Assembly: GCF_041435335.1 (NCBI RefSeq)
Contig: NZ_CP108430.1
Location: forward strand, 3,206,501-3,270,500
Reading direction: 5' to 3'
DNA from: Streptomyces sp. NBC_01283
GTDB taxonomy: Bacteria > Actinomycetota > Actinomycetes > Streptomycetales > Streptomycetaceae
Length of the DNA stretch: 64,000 bases
In this document: one piece after another, positions 36,199 to 44,327 of the stretch
Position numbering within the stretch: the first letter of the stretch is position 1
How the letters are laid out: the number at the start of each line of letters is the position of its first letter
The notes under the pieces: model-generated
The model's database searches: none
What the model was told of the DNA's origin: nothing
Seen by the model: only the letters and a program-made list of their open reading frames with translations
Program-made: the position numbers and the translations under genes

Positions 36199-37602
36199 GG
36201 GTGTGTCAATTTAACGGTTGATCTTGCCCGTTCGGATGGTTACTTCACGGCCGGGGTGAGTCGGCCTTCGAAGGCGATCTGGAAGGCATTCAAGGGTGCC
36301 TTCCAGCGCATGGTCCAGCGTTTGCGGCCCTTGCCGGTCGGGTCGAGTGACATCAACGCCATGTAAACGCACTTGAGGGCCGCGGACTCGTTCGGGAAGT
36401 GCCCGCGGGCGCGAACGGCCTTGCGGATCCGAGCGTTCACGCTCTCGATGGCATTCGTGCTGCAGATCACCTTCCTGATTTCGACGTCGAAGGAGAGGAA
36501 GGGAACGAACTCGGCCCAGGCGTCGGACCACAGCTTCACGACTGCCGGGCACTTGGTGCCCCAGGCGTCGCTGAACTCGAGGAACCTCTCGGTGGCTGCG
36601 GCTTCGTTCGGCGCCGTATATACGGGCTTGAGGGCCTTGGCGACCTTGTCCCAGTCCTGCCTGGCCACGTATCGGAAACTGTTGCGCAAAAGGTGAACGA
36701 TGCAGGTCTGAACTACCGTGCGGGGCCAGACCGTCTCGACGGCGTCCGGCAGGCCCTTGAGCCCGTCGCAGACGAGCATCAGCACATCCTGCACTCCGCG
36801 GTTCTTGAGTTCCGTGAAGACGGAAAGCCAGTGCTTGGCACCCTCTCCTCCGTCGCCGGCCCAGATCCCGAGAATGTCGCGGGTCCCTTCGGCGGTCACC
36901 GCCAAGGCCACATAAATGGGCCTGTTGGCCACATGGCCATCGCGGATTTTCACGTTGATAGCGTCCACGAACACCACGGGATAGACGGGGTCGAGCGGAC
37001 GAGACTGCCATTCGGCCATGCCGTCCATCACCTTGTCGGTGATGGTGGTGATGGTCTGCTTCGACACATTCGCGCCGTACACCTCGGCCAGGTGAGCCGA
37101 AATCTCGCCGTGCGTCAGCCCTTTTGCGGAGAGCGACAAGACCATCTCGTCGACGCCGGTGAGCCGTCGCTGCCGCTTCTTGACGATCTGCGGCTCGAAG
37201 CTGCCCTCGACGTCACGCGGCACGGATATCTCGACCGGGCCGACGTCGGTGAGCACAGTCTTGGAGCGAGTTCCGTTGCGGGAGTTGCCGCTGTCACGGC
37301 CGGCCGGATCGTGCTTCTCATAGCCGAGGTGGCCGGTGATCTCGCCCTCCAGGGCGGACTCCAGCACCCGCTTGGTGAGTTGCTGCAGCAGCCCGCCCTC
37401 GCCGGTCAACTGCAGACCCTCGAACCGGGCCCGGTCCACCAGCATCCCGATCAGCTGATCGTCGACCGTGTCCACGGCCTCGACCGCAGGCATCTCAGGG
37501 GCCTCTGTTGTTGCGTCAGTCACTTGGTGGTTCCACTTCTCCAGGCCAGCGATCAAGCCAACCTGACATAGATGGGCGATCCACCGTTAATCAGACACTC
37601 CC
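36199..37602. mobile_element. IS256-family insertion sequence, 1404 bp
   Basis: Bounded by 25-bp imperfect terminal inverted repeats (left GGGTGTGTCAATTTAACGGT, right complement GGGAGTGTCTGATTAACGGT; about 21 of 25 match) and the 8-bp CATGCCGG duplication. It encodes a single intact Mutator-type transposase and looks complete and recent. Confidence 0.95.
36240..37556 (-). CDS. IS256-family (Mutator-type) transposase
   Basis: 438 residues with the DDE triad D198 in VVFVDAINVKIRDG, D264 in MLVCDGLKGLP and E371 in CSTNAIESVNAR. CIVHLLRNSFRYV is the conserved CxxH-type signature between the second D and E. Full length, no frameshift. Confidence 0.96.
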   Translation of the reverse strand: MIAGLEKWNHQVTDATTEAPEMPAVEAVDTVDDQLIGMLVDRARFEGLQLTGEGGLLQQLTKRVLESALEGEITGHLGYEKHDPAGRDSGNSRNGTRSKTVLTDVGPVEISVPRDVEGSFEPQIVKKRQRRLTGVDEMVLSLSAKGLTHGEISAHLAEVYGANVSKQTITTITDKVMDGMAEWQSRPLDPVYPVVFVDAINVKIRDGHVANRPIYVALAVTAEGTRDILGIWAGDGGEGAKHWLSVFTELKNRGVQDVLMLVCDGLKGLPDAVETVWPRTVVQTCIVHLLRNSFRYVARQDWDKVAKALKPVYTAPNEAAATERFLEFSDAWGTKCPAVVKLWSDAWAEFVPFLSFDVEIRKVICSTNAIESVNARIRKAVRARGHFPNESAALKCVYMALMSLDPTGKGRKRWTMRWKAPLNAFQIAFEGRLTPAVK

Positions 37603-37610
37603 CATGCCGG
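37603..37610. repeat. IS target-site duplication, right
   Basis: CATGCCGG, the second copy of the 8-bp duplication. Confidence 0.92.
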
Positions 37611-37650
37611 AGCTCGCTCAGGATCTCGGGAACCGTCATCAGTTCGTCTT

Positions 37651-39051
37651 TCACGGGTGCACTCCTTCCGGAACAGGTTGGTCTTGTAGGGCTTCGCGTG
37701 CGGTTTCGCGGTTGAGCTGGAGATCGCGGGCGATGGTGGCTGCGAGGGCGGATTCGCCGGGGGTGTGGCCGTGGCCGGCGTATTGCCAGGAGGCGAGGAC
37801 GAGCACGGTGTCGGGTTCGCGTCCGTCGAGGCCGTGGGCTTCGCGTTCTTGGGCTGCGCGGTAGTCGGCTCGGATCTGTCGCAGGGTGCCGAGGGTGGTG
37901 GAGTAGCGGCGGGATTTTGAGCTGAAATGGCCGCGGAAGCCGAGCATGTGCGCCCAGGCGATCAGGCGGCGTTCGGGGTAGATGGGGGCGAGGTCGAAGC
38001 AGGCTTCGATGAGCCGGCGGGGATGTTCGGGCAGGCCGAGGAAGGTGGCAGCTTCGCGGTTGCCGATGCGCCGGTCGACGGTGCCGGTGTTTTCGGCTGC
38101 TTTGGTGGCGTACTTGGCGACGTAGGAGGCCACAGCCTGCTCGGTGATCTCGGAGCCGTCTCCGAATGCCTTGATCGGCCGTACGTCGAGCTGTCGGCCC
38201 CAGCGCAGTTGCCAGCCGTCGAGGTATCCAGCGTCCGGGGCGGGCGGGACGGACACGGTGACGTACGGGTGTGCGGCAGCGGACTGGATCGCGTGGGTGA
38301 GCAGTTCAGTGCTTGCCCAAGATGGCGGCGGGGTGTCGGGCCCGTCGGGTCCGTCGATGCGGATCACAGCGTGGAAGTGGACTGCACCGCGCTTCTGGAA
38401 CTCCGCGACCTTGCCGTAGGAGAGGCGGGCGGTTTCCTTGAATGCCTTCTGGGTGATGCCGACTCGGGCGGCGAGTTCGCGGCGTAGCCGGTTGATGAAG
38501 CGGTGCCATAGGTCGCCGGCGTGGTTGTTGAAGAGCACGGCAGCGGCGTAGTCGTACGCGTAGGGGTCGAGTGGAGTGCCGAGCGTCGGGTCGTCGTCAC
38601 GGTGAGCCGTACCGCAGCGGCAGGCACCGTGAGTCGGCTGATTGTGGACGGCTCCGAACGAGGGGGCGGTGAGGGTGGCAAAGACGCGGGGCCGGTGGCG
38701 GATGGTGGCGGGGATCTCGTGCCGGGTGTCGCCGACGAGTCCGGCGCGGATGAGATGGTAGGTGTCTCCGGCGTAGGTCCAGGCACAGGCCGGGCAGCGC
38801 GAGGCACGACGGTTGCCGCACGCGATGCGGAGCCGCCCGCCGGGCTCGGTGTCAGTCGAGTACTGCCGCAGCGTCTTGCCGGTAGCGCGGTCCTGGGTAA
38901 TGGACCAGCCGGTGAGGTGAATGGGGTCGGCGCAGCCGCCTGTGCGGTGGATCTGGTCTTGCCAGCGGTCGAAGCGGTCGGAGCCGGCCACCTTCAGCAT
39001 GTCGCCGAGGGTGGCCGTATCCAGGCCCGCGACGGTGACAGTGTCACTCAT
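37651..39051 (-). CDS. repSA: Rolling-circle replication initiator (RepSA-type, HUH)
   Basis: 466 residues from ATG 39051. Zinc-type cysteines in SRCPACAW and GACRCG; HUH metal motif H225-F-H227 in GAVHFHAVIRI; active-site tyrosine region SYVAKYATKAAE (Y310/Y314). It nicks the double-strand origin and starts rolling-circle replication of the excised circle, as RepSA does in pSAM2. It overlaps the methyltransferase upstream and the xis start downstream by 4 bp each. Confidence 0.9.
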   Translation of the reverse strand: MSDTVTVAGLDTATLGDMLKVAGSDRFDRWQDQIHRTGGCADPIHLTGWSITQDRATGKTLRQYSTDTEPGGRLRIACGNRRASRCPACAWTYAGDTYHLIRAGLVGDTRHEIPATIRHRPRVFATLTAPSFGAVHNQPTHGACRCGTAHRDDDPTLGTPLDPYAYDYAAAVLFNNHAGDLWHRFINRLRRELAARVGITQKAFKETARLSYGKVAEFQKRGAVHFHAVIRIDGPDGPDTPPPSWASTELLTHAIQSAAAHPYVTVSVPPAPDAGYLDGWQLRWGRQLDVRPIKAFGDGSEITEQAVASYVAKYATKAAENTGTVDRRIGNREAATFLGLPEHPRRLIEACFDLAPIYPERRLIAWAHMLGFRGHFSSKSRRYSTTLGTLRQIRADYRAAQEREAHGLDGREPDTVLVLASWQYAGHGHTPGESALAATIARDLQLNRETAREALQDQPVPEGVHP

Positions 39052-39701
39052 GCAGCCACCTCCAGGCGGGAGGCGAGGAATGCGGTGGCGATGTGCTGGG
39101 TGTAGGCCGGGGGGATGCATTCGCGGATGCCGTCGCGGTTCATCCACTGCACGCCCATCACGGTGCGCGCGAGAGGGACGCCGGAGAAGTTGCCGATGAA
39201 CTGGCCGAAGTGTCCGGGCGGGACGGGGCGGCCCATCTTGGCCTGCGGAGCGGCGTGCCGGGGGTGGCGGGGCTGCACGATGTGAAAACCGCCGCCGGTT
39301 TCAAAGTAGCGGTGCCGGTAGGTGGCCAGGCCGAACATCGGGCCGCACAGCAGGACCGGGGTGCGGAGCTTAGGCAGGGCACCCCGCACGTTCTCGATCA
39401 CCCAGGGGCGGCCGGTGGCTTCGAGCGCGGTACGGGTCGGGCCGATCAGATCGGGGTGGACGTTGCCCTGGATGCGCTGGCAGTCGCTGTCGAACTGGCA
39501 GGGCGGGGAAGCATGGATGAAGTCGAACTCGTCACCGTGCTCGCGCACGAAGGCGACGGCATCGGCCTGGATGAACGGGTACGGGTACCGGGGCTGGGGG
39601 GCGATGTCGACGCCGGTCACTTCGCATCCAGCGTCGGCGTATCCCTTGGCCGCGCCGCCCTGGCAGCAGAACAGATCCAGAACTCGCAGAGGCATCGTCA
39701 T
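39048..39701 (-). CDS. Compact Dcm-like cytosine methyltransferase
   Basis: 217 residues from ATG 39701 (GAAGAAGG upstream). Motif I VLDLFCCQGGAAKGY, VTGVDI, motif IV HASPPCQFDSDC with the catalytic cysteine, and motif VI VIENVRGA are all canonical, but there is no separate target-recognition domain. Counterpart of the 18468-19187 protein in element 1, better conserved at the catalytic motifs. Confidence 0.82.
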   Translation of the reverse strand: MTMPLRVLDLFCCQGGAAKGYADAGCEVTGVDIAPQPRYPYPFIQADAVAFVREHGDEFDFIHASPPCQFDSDCQRIQGNVHPDLIGPTRTALEATGRPWVIENVRGALPKLRTPVLLCGPMFGLATYRHRYFETGGGFHIVQPRHPRHAAPQAKMGRPVPPGHFGQFIGNFSGVPLARTVMGVQWMNRDGIRECIPPAYTQHIATAFLASRLEVAA

Positions 39702-39907
39702 CACCAACCTTCTTCGGTGTGTGCGCGGCCGTGGAAGTAGGTGAAGTCCTGGATGAGGGCCCAGACGTGTTCGTCCCCCTGGGCGCAGGCAGTGTCCTTG
39801 CAGCTTCCGCAGATGTAGGAGCCGACGGCGTGCATGCGCGGGTGGGGCTTGACGACGTGCAGGCCAGGGCTCTCCGGGGTGGGAGTCAGATCAGTTTTGG
39901 CGCTCAT
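39701..39907 (-). CDS. Small cysteine/histidine-containing protein
   Basis: 68 residues; central YICGSCKDTAC and HVWALIQDFTYFH. Its TGATG stop-start junction with the methyltransferase and 4-bp overlap upstream show tight coupling. Unknown function. Confidence 0.65.
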   Translation of the reverse strand: MSAKTDLTPTPESPGLHVVKPHPRMHAVGSYICGSCKDTACAQGDEHVWALIQDFTYFHGRAHTEEGW

Positions 39908-40356
39908 GCCGCACCCCCGACGGTGATCAGGGCTGCGAGGATGATGAGTGCGCCGCCGATGCGGACGAGGTCGATGGCCCGCTTCAGCCTGGTGAACTTG
40001 GCGACTGCGATGCGGGACAGCGCCTCAATGTGCTGTGCGCTGCGGTCGCCGGCCAGCTCGGTCTTGATCTCTTCGGCTGTCAGCGTCGCCCAGTGTGGAA
40101 AGCCGACACGGTGGCCGGTGCCCAGGTTCGGTCGAACCGAGCCCAGTAGCAGGCCGGCCGCCGTAATCAGCAGCCCCACGCCGATTCCGCCGACGAGGAT
40201 GGCGGCAGCATTCAGGGGAGCGTCCTTGGCGATGCTCCAGCCGCCGGCCAGCACGGCACCGACGAATGCCAGGAGCAGGGAGGCTTTGTTGTCGGTCCGG
40301 GCTATCTCTGTCTTGACGTCGGCCAGAGCGGCGGCGTGATTGGCCGGGGTGCTCAT
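39904..40356 (-). CDS. PycTM (Pycsar effector)-like membrane protein
   Basis: 150 residues from ATG 40356. N-terminal helix then ARTDNKASLLLAFVGAVLAGG, the first-TM signature of the PycTM family used as the toxic effector in Pycsar anti-phage systems; a second hairpin AAAILVGGIGVGLLITAAGLLL and a last TM GGALIILAALITVGG follow. No pyrimidine cyclase gene is adjacent, so either it works with a distant cyclase or the fold serves element transfer. It overlaps both neighbours by 4 bp. Confidence 0.72.
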   Translation of the reverse strand: MSTPANHAAALADVKTEIARTDNKASLLLAFVGAVLAGGWSIAKDAPLNAAAILVGGIGVGLLITAAGLLLGSVRPNLGTGHRVGFPHWATLTAEEIKTELAGDRSAQHIEALSRIAVAKFTRLKRAIDLVRIGGALIILAALITVGGAA

Positions 40357-40538
40357 GCGGCCACCGCCCACACACGGGCCGGGCGGTCGATTGTGCCGGT
40401 GCCCTGGCACGTGCGGCAGTGGGTTGTGATCGTGCGCAGGTGGCCGTGCCGATCGCGTCCGCCCAGGGTGATCTTGGCGGAGGCGAAGCCGTCACAGTCC
40501 CGGCAGATACGGACCGGGGCGGGGAGGGGCTGGGTCAT
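40353..40538 (-). CDS. Small zinc-ribbon protein
   Basis: 61 residues with CRDCDGFAS and CRTCQGTGT, a DnaJ-like two-CxxC fold. First gene of a set coupled by overlaps down to int. Confidence 0.65.
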   Translation of the reverse strand: MTQPLPAPVRICRDCDGFASAKITLGGRDRHGHLRTITTHCRTCQGTGTIDRPARVWAVAA

Positions 40539-40584
40539 GATGGTGTCTTCCTTCCGGATCGGTTGGTTCGGACGGGAGGTGGCA

Positions 40585-40622
40585 CCGGAGCGGACTGGAC
40601 TTGGCGGTTGAGACCGCTCCGG
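40585..40622 (-). other. TTGGCG-loop hairpin, copy 5
   Basis: Perfect 9-bp stem CCGGAGCGG/CCGCTCCGG closing a 20-nt loop ACTGGACTTGGCGGTTGAGA, between the SpdD-like gene and the zinc-ribbon gene of element 2. Confidence 0.85.
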
Positions 40623-40628
40623 AGCCGG

Positions 40629-40964
40629 TCAACGGCTGCGCTTGGCCTCGCCGTTCATCAGCGAGCGGATGACAAGCGCCACGATGGCGAGCGAGCCGGC
40701 GGTGATGGCGACCGCCAGGAGCATGGAGACCAGTACGGCGCCGACCACGAGCACGGCCGCGGTGCCGCCGACGACCACGGTCACCAGGGCGCCGGGGGTG
40801 AGCTGCACGGCCGGCCGGGCGGACGCCTGCGGGGCGGGGGCATGCTGGGCGCAGGCGCACGGGGCACTGATGTGGTGCTGCGGAGAGGCGGCGGCGATGG
40901 TGGTGATGACCGGGATGATTTCGCCGGTCGGGGTCTCGTTTACCGGCACGTGGGGTTTGAGCAT
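40629..40964 (-). CDS. SpdD-like spread protein
   Basis: 111 residues from ATG 40964 (AAGGGAG upstream). Pro/Ala/His-rich front, CACAQHAPAP, then two hydrophobic stretches GALVTVVVGGTAAVLVVGAV and LLAVAITAGSLAIVALVI. Matches small SpdD-type proteins of Streptomyces plasmids involved in pock spreading. Confidence 0.75.
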   Translation of the reverse strand: MLKPHVPVNETPTGEIIPVITTIAAASPQHHISAPCACAQHAPAPQASARPAVQLTPGALVTVVVGGTAAVLVVGAVLVSMLLAVAITAGSLAIVALVIRSLMNGEAKRSR

Positions 40965-40988
40965 GGGCTGAACTCCCTTCACGAGTGG

Positions 40989-41144
40989 CTACTTGATGGC
41001 GGTGTCGAGGGCCGGGGCGAGCAGGCTGTCGGCGAGGAGGTAGCCGCCGAGCAGCAGGACGATGACGAGCCAGAGCGGCGGGCGGGCGAGCTTGATGCCG
41101 AGGTAGCCGATGATCGCCAGGGCGAACCAGAGCGGGACGGACAT
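40989..41144 (-). CDS. Tiny two-TM membrane protein
   Basis: 51 residues from ATG 41144 (AAGGGAG upstream): PLWFALAIIGYLGIKLA and PPLWLVIVLLLGGYLLA. Transfer-operon Spd-like gene. Confidence 0.7.
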   Translation of the reverse strand: MSVPLWFALAIIGYLGIKLARPPLWLVIVLLLGGYLLADSLLAPALDTAIK

Positions 41145-41173
41145 GATCGGGTCTCCCTTGTCTGTGCGGCGGG

Positions 41174-41368
41174 TCAGTTCTTGATGCGGCAGCGGTGGCC
41201 CTTGGCCGCCATGCACACCGCGGAGTAGGTGACGAAGTCGGCCGACCAGCCGCACCGGTCGGCGGTGCAGGAGGCGATGTACGCCTTGTCGCCATCCCGG
41301 CCAAGGCCGCGGCCGATCTCTACGGGGCCGTAGGCCATGAGGCGCTGGAACAGGAATCCGTGCGGCAT
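41174..41368 (-). CDS. Small mobile-element transfer protein
   Basis: 64 residues from ATG 41368: YGPVEIGRGLGRDGDKAYIA followed by CTADRCGWSADF and HRCRI, the pattern of the short cysteine-containing transfer proteins of pSAM2-like elements. Confidence 0.72.
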   Translation of the reverse strand: MPHGFLFQRLMAYGPVEIGRGLGRDGDKAYIASCTADRCGWSADFVTYSAVCMAAKGHRCRIKN

Positions 41369-41388
41369 GACGTGGTCTTCCCTTCTGG

Positions 41389-42036
41389 TCAGCGGAGTTG
41401 GGCAGCGATTGCGTCCGCCATCGGGGCGGGGACGCCAAGGCGGGCGCGCAGGGTGTCGAGGTCGATCGGGGTTCCGGTGCGGGCCTGGTGGTCGTCGGCG
41501 AGCTGGCGGGCGTGCGCGACCAATGCGGCCGGTGCCTCCACAGCGGGTGCGGGAGGGACTTCGGGCAGAGCGGCGGGAGGTTCGGCGATGGGGAGCGCTT
41601 CCGGCTGCGGAGCGGGCTTGGGGTCGCGAGTCGCGGTGACCGGCTCTGGCTCGGGGGTGCGGTCGCCGGGTGCCGGGGTGGGGCTGTGAGCGAGGAGGGT
41701 GCCGCCGAGGAAGGCGAGTGCGGGCCAGCCGGCCACGCCGAAGCGCAGCCAGCCCGGAGGGTGGGCCAGGTCGAGGAAACCGGCGGTGGCGACGTTGGCG
41801 CCAAGCGAGGCCACCAGGGCGATCAGAAACCAGCACCAGGCCAGCCGCGAGGGTCCGTCACTGCGCAGCCGGCGCCAAGCGGCGACGAGCAGCAGGTCGA
41901 CGGAGATCGGGTAGGCCCAGGCCTTCCAGCCGTCTTGTCCGGCAGCGGCAGCGAGGTCGTGCAGGTGGGCGAAGGACAGCGCTCCGGCGATCACGGCCTG
42001 TACGAGCACGGCATCCGGGCGGATTGGGGTGTTCAC
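41389..42036 (-). CDS. DUF2637 membrane protein (SpdB-like)
   Basis: 215 residues with four TM segments (AVLVQAVIAGALSFAHLHDL, WAYPISVDLLLVAAW and two more), then a Pro/Glu-rich linker and a C-terminal HTH-like helix (LDTLRARLGVPAPMADAIAA). Element 2 counterpart of the 23911-24936 protein but lacking the long coiled coil. Confidence 0.82.
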   Translation of the reverse strand: MNTPIRPDAVLVQAVIAGALSFAHLHDLAAAAGQDGWKAWAYPISVDLLLVAAWRRLRSDGPSRLAWCWFLIALVASLGANVATAGFLDLAHPPGWLRFGVAGWPALAFLGGTLLAHSPTPAPGDRTPEPEPVTATRDPKPAPQPEALPIAEPPAALPEVPPAPAVEAPAALVAHARQLADDHQARTGTPIDLDTLRARLGVPAPMADAIAAQLR

Positions 42037-42113
42037 GTCGCTTCACCTCCTTCAAGGGGAGTTGGGCCGGGGCGGGGCGGGGATCAGGTCCGGCCGCCCA
42101 GCCCCGGTAGTGA

Positions 42114-42296
42114 TCAGTTGGTGGGGGCTTCGCCAGATCCCAGGCAGCCCAGGCACAAGCCGTTCTGCTCTCCGACGACACGGCGCTTGCGGCCGACTCG
42201 GACGGGCCGGGTGACCTCCCCGGAGCCCTTGCAGGTCTGGCACTTCTTCGCGGCTGGCTGGGCGGGGGGCGACTTCTTCTCGGGCCGCGCGCTCAC
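42114..42296 (-). CDS. Small zinc-ribbon protein
   Basis: 60 residues with CQTCKGSGE and CLGCLGSGE, a basic linker between. It overlaps the next gene upstream by 4 bp. Confidence 0.65.
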   Translation of the reverse strand: MSARPEKKSPPAQPAAKKCQTCKGSGEVTRPVRVGRKRRVVGEQNGLCLGCLGSGEAPTN

Positions 42297-42502
42297 CGCT
42301 CCTCACCGGGGTGCTGAGGTCCGGCGGTGGGGTCGTAGCCGGGCGGGAAGGAGAAGGGCTCCGGGAGGGAGGCGGCGAGCGCGGTGCTCACCTCGGATGC
42401 AAAGTTCTTGTCAGCACCGGGGCGCTTGGCGTATCGGAGGAGATCCACGAAGAGCAGCACCGTGCGGCTGAAGTCGTCGCAGCGCTCACACATCGCGCTC
42501 AC
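42293..42502 (-). CDS. Small hypothetical transfer-operon protein
   Basis: 69 residues, MSAMCERCDDFSRTVLLFVD; no known domain. Coupled to the zinc-ribbon gene. Confidence 0.6.
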   Translation of the reverse strand: MSAMCERCDDFSRTVLLFVDLLRYAKRPGADKNFASEVSTALAASLPEPFSFPPGYDPTAGPQHPGEER

Positions 42503-42586
42503 CAGTCCTTTCAGTTGCCTTTAGGCATGGCTGGGGTAGGGACCTGGCGCGATGCGGTCGCGCCGACCGGTGGAGCGAGGGAAGGT

Positions 42587-43942
42587 TCAGGCGGCTTCGG
42601 CGACGGGTTCGAGCGTCGCGGGCGCCTTGACGGTGTCGAGGTCGACGACCGGGCGGAAGCGGGCGAGTTCCGGGATCTCTGGGGTGAGAGCGGCGTGCTT
42701 GTTGCAGGCGCTCACGGCTTCGCGCATGGAGGTGTGCGGGGTGCGGATGCGTGTCCAGTCGCCGTTGGAGTGGCCGATCACGGCCATGCCGGGGCGATCG
42801 TTGCGGATCTGTGTGGCGGCGAACACCGCATGTGGGGAGACGTCTCCGAAGGCCATCTTCGCCGACGATTCGTCGTTGACCCGGTGGGCCATCCGACCGG
42901 TGAGCTGGGCGCGCAGCATGGTGATGCCGTCGCCGAGTTCGGAGCCGAAGCGCTGGCCGTAGATGTCGAGGAAGATGCCGGCGGCGCGGCCGAGCTGGGC
43001 CAGGCGGACCAGGGCGACGATGATGCGCTCACGGCGCTTCTTCTCCGCCGACGTGGTGAACAGGGCGAGTTCGGCGATCTCATCGATCGTGACCACCACC
43101 GGCACCGGGCGCAGCTTCTCGGGCAGGCCCCAAATGTTGGCGGTGATCTCACCGTCCGGGGTATCCGCACTGACCCGCTGCTCACGCCGGATCACCTGGT
43201 AGATCGCATCCATGCGGGAGACGAGAGCTTCCAGGAGATCGGCCGCATCGTCCGGGTTGTCCGCCAACGCGGTGAACCGGCGCGCCAGTGGAGCGATCTC
43301 GACGCCTTGCTTGCAGTCGATCCCGACCAACGCCACGCGCTGCGGGGCGAGTTCCTTGATGACCTTGCGTTGGGTGACGGACTTGCCCGAGCCGACCGCG
43401 CCCAGGGTGACCGAGTGCGGTACCTGTTTGTAGTCCCGGTAGTGCACCGAGCCGTTCTCACACAGCGCCACCGGAACCCGCAGCTCGGCTCGGTTGGTCT
43501 TGGCCGGCATCTGCACCAGCCTGAGCACGTCATAGCCGGTCGTCGCGACTTCCATGACACCGGGCTTGATCTCGCGTGAGGTGACCTGATGGACGCCGAA
43601 GGCGTGCCGCAGGCGGTCGACCGCGGCCGAGTAGTCGAAGGCGTCCTGCCCCGGAAGCATCCGAATCCGCAACCGCAGCCCGGTCCGTGTCGGCTTGATC
43701 CACAGCAGGCGCGGGACGCGTTGGCGGGGCGTCTGCCAGTTGAACATGCGGGCCAGCGCCAGCCGCAGCCGCGAAGCCGGCTCGGTCAAGTCGCAGGCGT
43801 CCATCACGGACGCGTACCGAATGCGGACCTTGACCGCGGCGAAGAGGATGCCAAAGGTCATCCAGTACCAGGCGGGGCGGCGCCACCGAAGCAGCAGCGC
43901 CAGCCCGGCAACGACCACGAGCGCGATCGTTAACCACACCAT
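42587..43942 (-). CDS. traB: TraB/FtsK-type conjugative DNA translocase of element 2
   Basis: 451 residues from ATG 43942. N-terminal hydrophobic segments (TIALVVVAGLALLL, WMTFGILFAAVKV), Walker A GAVGSGKSVTQ near residue 180, Walker B VVVTIDEIAEL near 284. Closer to the pSAM2 TraSA type and shorter than the element 1 protein. It follows the SCO3933-like gene directly. Confidence 0.9.
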   Translation of the reverse strand: MVWLTIALVVVAGLALLLRWRRPAWYWMTFGILFAAVKVRIRYASVMDACDLTEPASRLRLALARMFNWQTPRQRVPRLLWIKPTRTGLRLRIRMLPGQDAFDYSAAVDRLRHAFGVHQVTSREIKPGVMEVATTGYDVLRLVQMPAKTNRAELRVPVALCENGSVHYRDYKQVPHSVTLGAVGSGKSVTQRKVIKELAPQRVALVGIDCKQGVEIAPLARRFTALADNPDDAADLLEALVSRMDAIYQVIRREQRVSADTPDGEITANIWGLPEKLRPVPVVVTIDEIAELALFTTSAEKKRRERIIVALVRLAQLGRAAGIFLDIYGQRFGSELGDGITMLRAQLTGRMAHRVNDESSAKMAFGDVSPHAVFAATQIRNDRPGMAVIGHSNGDWTRIRTPHTSMREAVSACNKHAALTPEIPELARFRPVVDLDTVKAPATLEPVAEAA

Positions 43943-43944
43943 GA

Positions 43945-44307
43945 TCAGGCCGCCTTCACGCTCTTGGGTGCCCCGACCGTCTGAGCGGTGACCGCGACCG
44001 CACGGAAGCTGATGCCGTGCCGCTTCTGGCCGTTGAACTCGTTCTCCCACGGTCGGGCGATCAGCCCGGTGAGTGCGACCGGCGTACCCATCGTCAGCTC
44101 ACCGGAGATAGCTGACTCACCGACGGTGACCTTCACGACCTCTGCATTACCGTTCATCACGAACAGCACGTCCAGGGTCATTAGGAACTCGCCGGTCTGC
44201 CGGTCAGCCGCACGCTCCTGCGTCTTCTGGTTCGCGTACTTCGGCTGCGGAGGCTGAGCCACCATCAGAGTCGCGCCGACGGTGTCCACGGGGATCTGCT
44301 GCATCAT
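43945..44307 (-). CDS. SCO3933-like regulatory/accessory protein
   Basis: 120 residues, two adjacent ATGs (44307/44304) after AAGGGAG. MMQQIPVDTVGATLMVAQPP then YANQKTQERAADRQTGEFL: the pattern of the small proteins encoded immediately before traSA in pSAM2-like elements. Ends 2 nt before traB. First gene of the leftward transfer operon. Confidence 0.78.
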   Translation of the reverse strand: MMQQIPVDTVGATLMVAQPPQPKYANQKTQERAADRQTGEFLMTLDVLFVMNGNAEVVKVTVGESAISGELTMGTPVALTGLIARPWENEFNGQKRHGISFRAVAVTAQTVGAPKSVKAA

Positions 44308-44327
44308 GGAACTCCCTTGATTGAGGG

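Larger units (their letters stand above)
36057..37654 (-). pseudogene. xis: Excisionase gene of element 2, split by an IS256-family insertion
   Basis: The 5' part begins at GTG 37654 (GGAAGGAG upstream) and reads KDELMTVPEILSELRH; the 3' part, 36057-36198, reads SRRTFYRWRELGQAPNAFKL to LRELEEAA. Removing the IS and one 8-bp target copy restores one 61-residue frame whose start overlaps the Rep stop and whose stop overlaps int, each by 4 bp. As it stands no intact Xis can be made. Confidence 0.93.

Noticed and set aside
39904..40356. Complete Pycsar defence system
   Set aside because: Only the effector-like membrane protein is present; none of the neighbouring small zinc or membrane genes has cyclase motifs.
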